The position numbers and the translations under genes were made by a program. A stretch of 64,000 bases of DNA from Rhabdonatronobacter sediminivivens (GTDB lineage: Bacteria; Pseudomonadota; Alphaproteobacteria; Rhodobacterales; Rhodobacteraceae): positions 62,001 to 126,000 of the forward strand of contig NZ_JACBXS010000003.1 in assembly GCF_013415485.1 (NCBI RefSeq). Direction: 5' to 3'. Below the pieces are notes generated by a model, which was not told where the DNA came from, did not search any database, and saw nothing but the letters and a program-made list of their open reading frames with translations. Of this stretch, positions 63,132 to 64,000 are shown one piece after another. Numbering within the stretch: the first letter of the stretch is position 1; every line of letters begins with the position of its first letter.

Positions 63132-64000
63132 TCATGCCCCCTCTGCAGTCCCGGTTGCGCCTTTTTCCGTCGGCCCGGTTGCAGGCGCCTGCATGCCGCG
63201 GGTGCGCACCAGGGCCTGCACTGCCGAATCCAGGGTGATCTTGCCGATGATCTGGCCCTCGCGGGTCACGGTCAGCCCTTCGGCGGCGCCATGCAACGCG
63301 CGCAGGGCATCACGGATGGGGGTGTCGGCATCGATCTGCCCCCCCGGCGGCGGCCAGCTGGACGGGACCACGGCATCACAGGCCCGCAACACCCCCAGCG
63401 GGTTCATGTTGGCCACGAAGTCGGCCACATAGTCATTGGCCGGGGCGGTGAAGATCTGCGAGGGCGTGCCGCACTGAATGATCCGCCCGCCTTCGAGGAT
63501 GGCAATGCGGTTGCCGATCTTGAAGGCCTCGTCCAGATCATGGCTGACAAAGACGATGGTGCGTTTCAGCCGCGCCTGCAGTTCCAGCAATTCATCCTGC
63601 AGGCGCGTCCGGATCAGCGGGTCCAGCGCCGAGAAGGGCTCGTCCATCAGCAGGATCGGTGCCTCGGTCGCGAAGGCGCGGGCCAGACCCACGCGCTGCT
63701 GCATGCCCCCCGACAGTTCGGACACCGCGCGGTCGGCCCAGGCGCCGAGCCCCACCAGCTCCAGCTGCGCCTCCACCCTGTCACGGCGTTCGCGCCGGGG
63801 CACACCTGCCAGTTCCAGCCCCAGGCCGACATTTTCCCGCACGGAGCGCCATGGCAGCAGGCCGAATTGCTGGAACACCATGGCCACATGGCGCATCCGC
63901 AGCCGCCGCAGGGTGGCGGCGCTGGCCTTTGGCACGCTGACCATGCGTTCCCCGTCATTGACCAGCACATCGCCCTGGATCACCGGGTTCAGCCCGTTGA
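63132..64000 (-). CDS. choV: Glycine betaine/choline ABC transporter ATP-binding protein, 3' part
   Basis: The frame is open to the right edge; about 289 C-terminal residues are visible and Walker A lies outside the window. Q-loop VFQQFGLLPWRSV, signature LSGGMQQR, Walker B ILLMDEPFSALDP and switch VFVSHDLDEA are intact. The tail has a CBS-like region (LTVTREGQIIGKITLDSAVQ) as in ProV/ChoV. It energises uptake of choline, betaine or proline betaine, an osmoprotectant and carbon source. The cognate permease and receptor are presumably upstream, beyond position 64000. Confidence 0.9.
   Translation of the reverse strand, partial: NGLNPVIQGDVLVNDGERMVSVPKASAATLRRLRMRHVAMVFQQFGLLPWRSVRENVGLGLELAGVPRRERRDRVEAQLELVGLGAWADRAVSELSGGMQQRVGLARAFATEAPILLMDEPFSALDPLIRTRLQDELLELQARLKRTIVFVSHDLDEAFKIGNRIAILEGGRIIQCGTPSQIFTAPANDYVADFVANMNPLGVLRACDAVVPSSWPPPGGQIDADTPIRDALRALHGAAEGLTVTREGQIIGKITLDSAVQALVRTRGMQAPATGPTEKGATGTAEGA

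Overview
The window is 64 kb of high-GC chromosome from an alphaproteobacterium, almost certainly a member of the Rhodobacteraceae (Rhodobacterales). The evidence is the crotonyl-CoA carboxylase/reductase of the ethylmalonyl-CoA pathway, an RpoHII-type heat-shock sigma factor, a PF13403-type Hint protein, the block rsmB-heparinase-purH-lspA-DUF3035, an alphaproteobacterial GTTC-N7-GTTC SOS box, many TRAP transporters and the usual GC-rich intergenic hairpins. The genus cannot be fixed by eye. Gene density is high. I see no tRNA, rRNA, CRISPR array, prophage, transposase or plasmid gene, so this looks like ordinary chromosome with metabolic and transport islands.

Region by region. 1-6.5 kb: the plsB tail, ccrA, a RecD-like helicase, a stand-alone AsnC ligand-binding domain, an SDR, a small heat-shock protein behind a recognisable sigma-32 promoter, and a GNAT. 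6.6-14.2 kb (minus): a MoxR ATPase, a FIST-domain protein overlapping a hybrid histidine kinase (a NosP/NahK-like nitric-oxide sensing pair), an AzlC permease without AzlD, an unknown membrane protein, greA and a CDF metal exporter. 14.5-24.2 kb (plus): ETF-quinone oxidoreductase, a TPR protein, ispE, rpoH, a ChaN-like protein and an SOS-boxed orphan dnaE2. 24.3-28.9 kb: an L,D-transpeptidase, a Hint protein, galU, cysQ and a polysaccharide-export permease.

29.2-39.1 kb holds transport operons on the plus strand: a TakP/FcbT-type TRAP system, a LysE exporter, a COG4091 dehydrogenase, and potFGHI for putrescine with an intrinsic terminator between potF and potG. 39.2-47.4 kb (minus) has a FadH-type dienoyl-CoA reductase and the rsmB-purH-lspA block. 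47.5-55 kb contains an SDH assembly factor, an SDR, a decayed glutathione S-transferase, an endonuclease-family protein, pyrF, a second TRAP operon linked to a PF06684 protein, and a universal stress protein. 55.2-64 kb has a short hutHGU operon, an ScfR-family regulator divergent from a glyoxylate aminotransferase, a GntR/FCD regulator and the 3' part of a choline/betaine ABC ATPase gene.

The strongest non-gene signal is a 51-bp palindromic element present three times (19877, 50013, 62159). Each copy has 12-bp arms that covary between copies, one conserved mismatch, a 5-bp inner stem and a 15-nt loop whose G-rich strand carries four G3 tracts split by single bases, so each is a hairpin that can also form a G-quadruplex. 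A second, unrelated 33-bp perfect repeat occurs at 33505 and 41351, and two short tandem arrays lie at 39147 and 54416.
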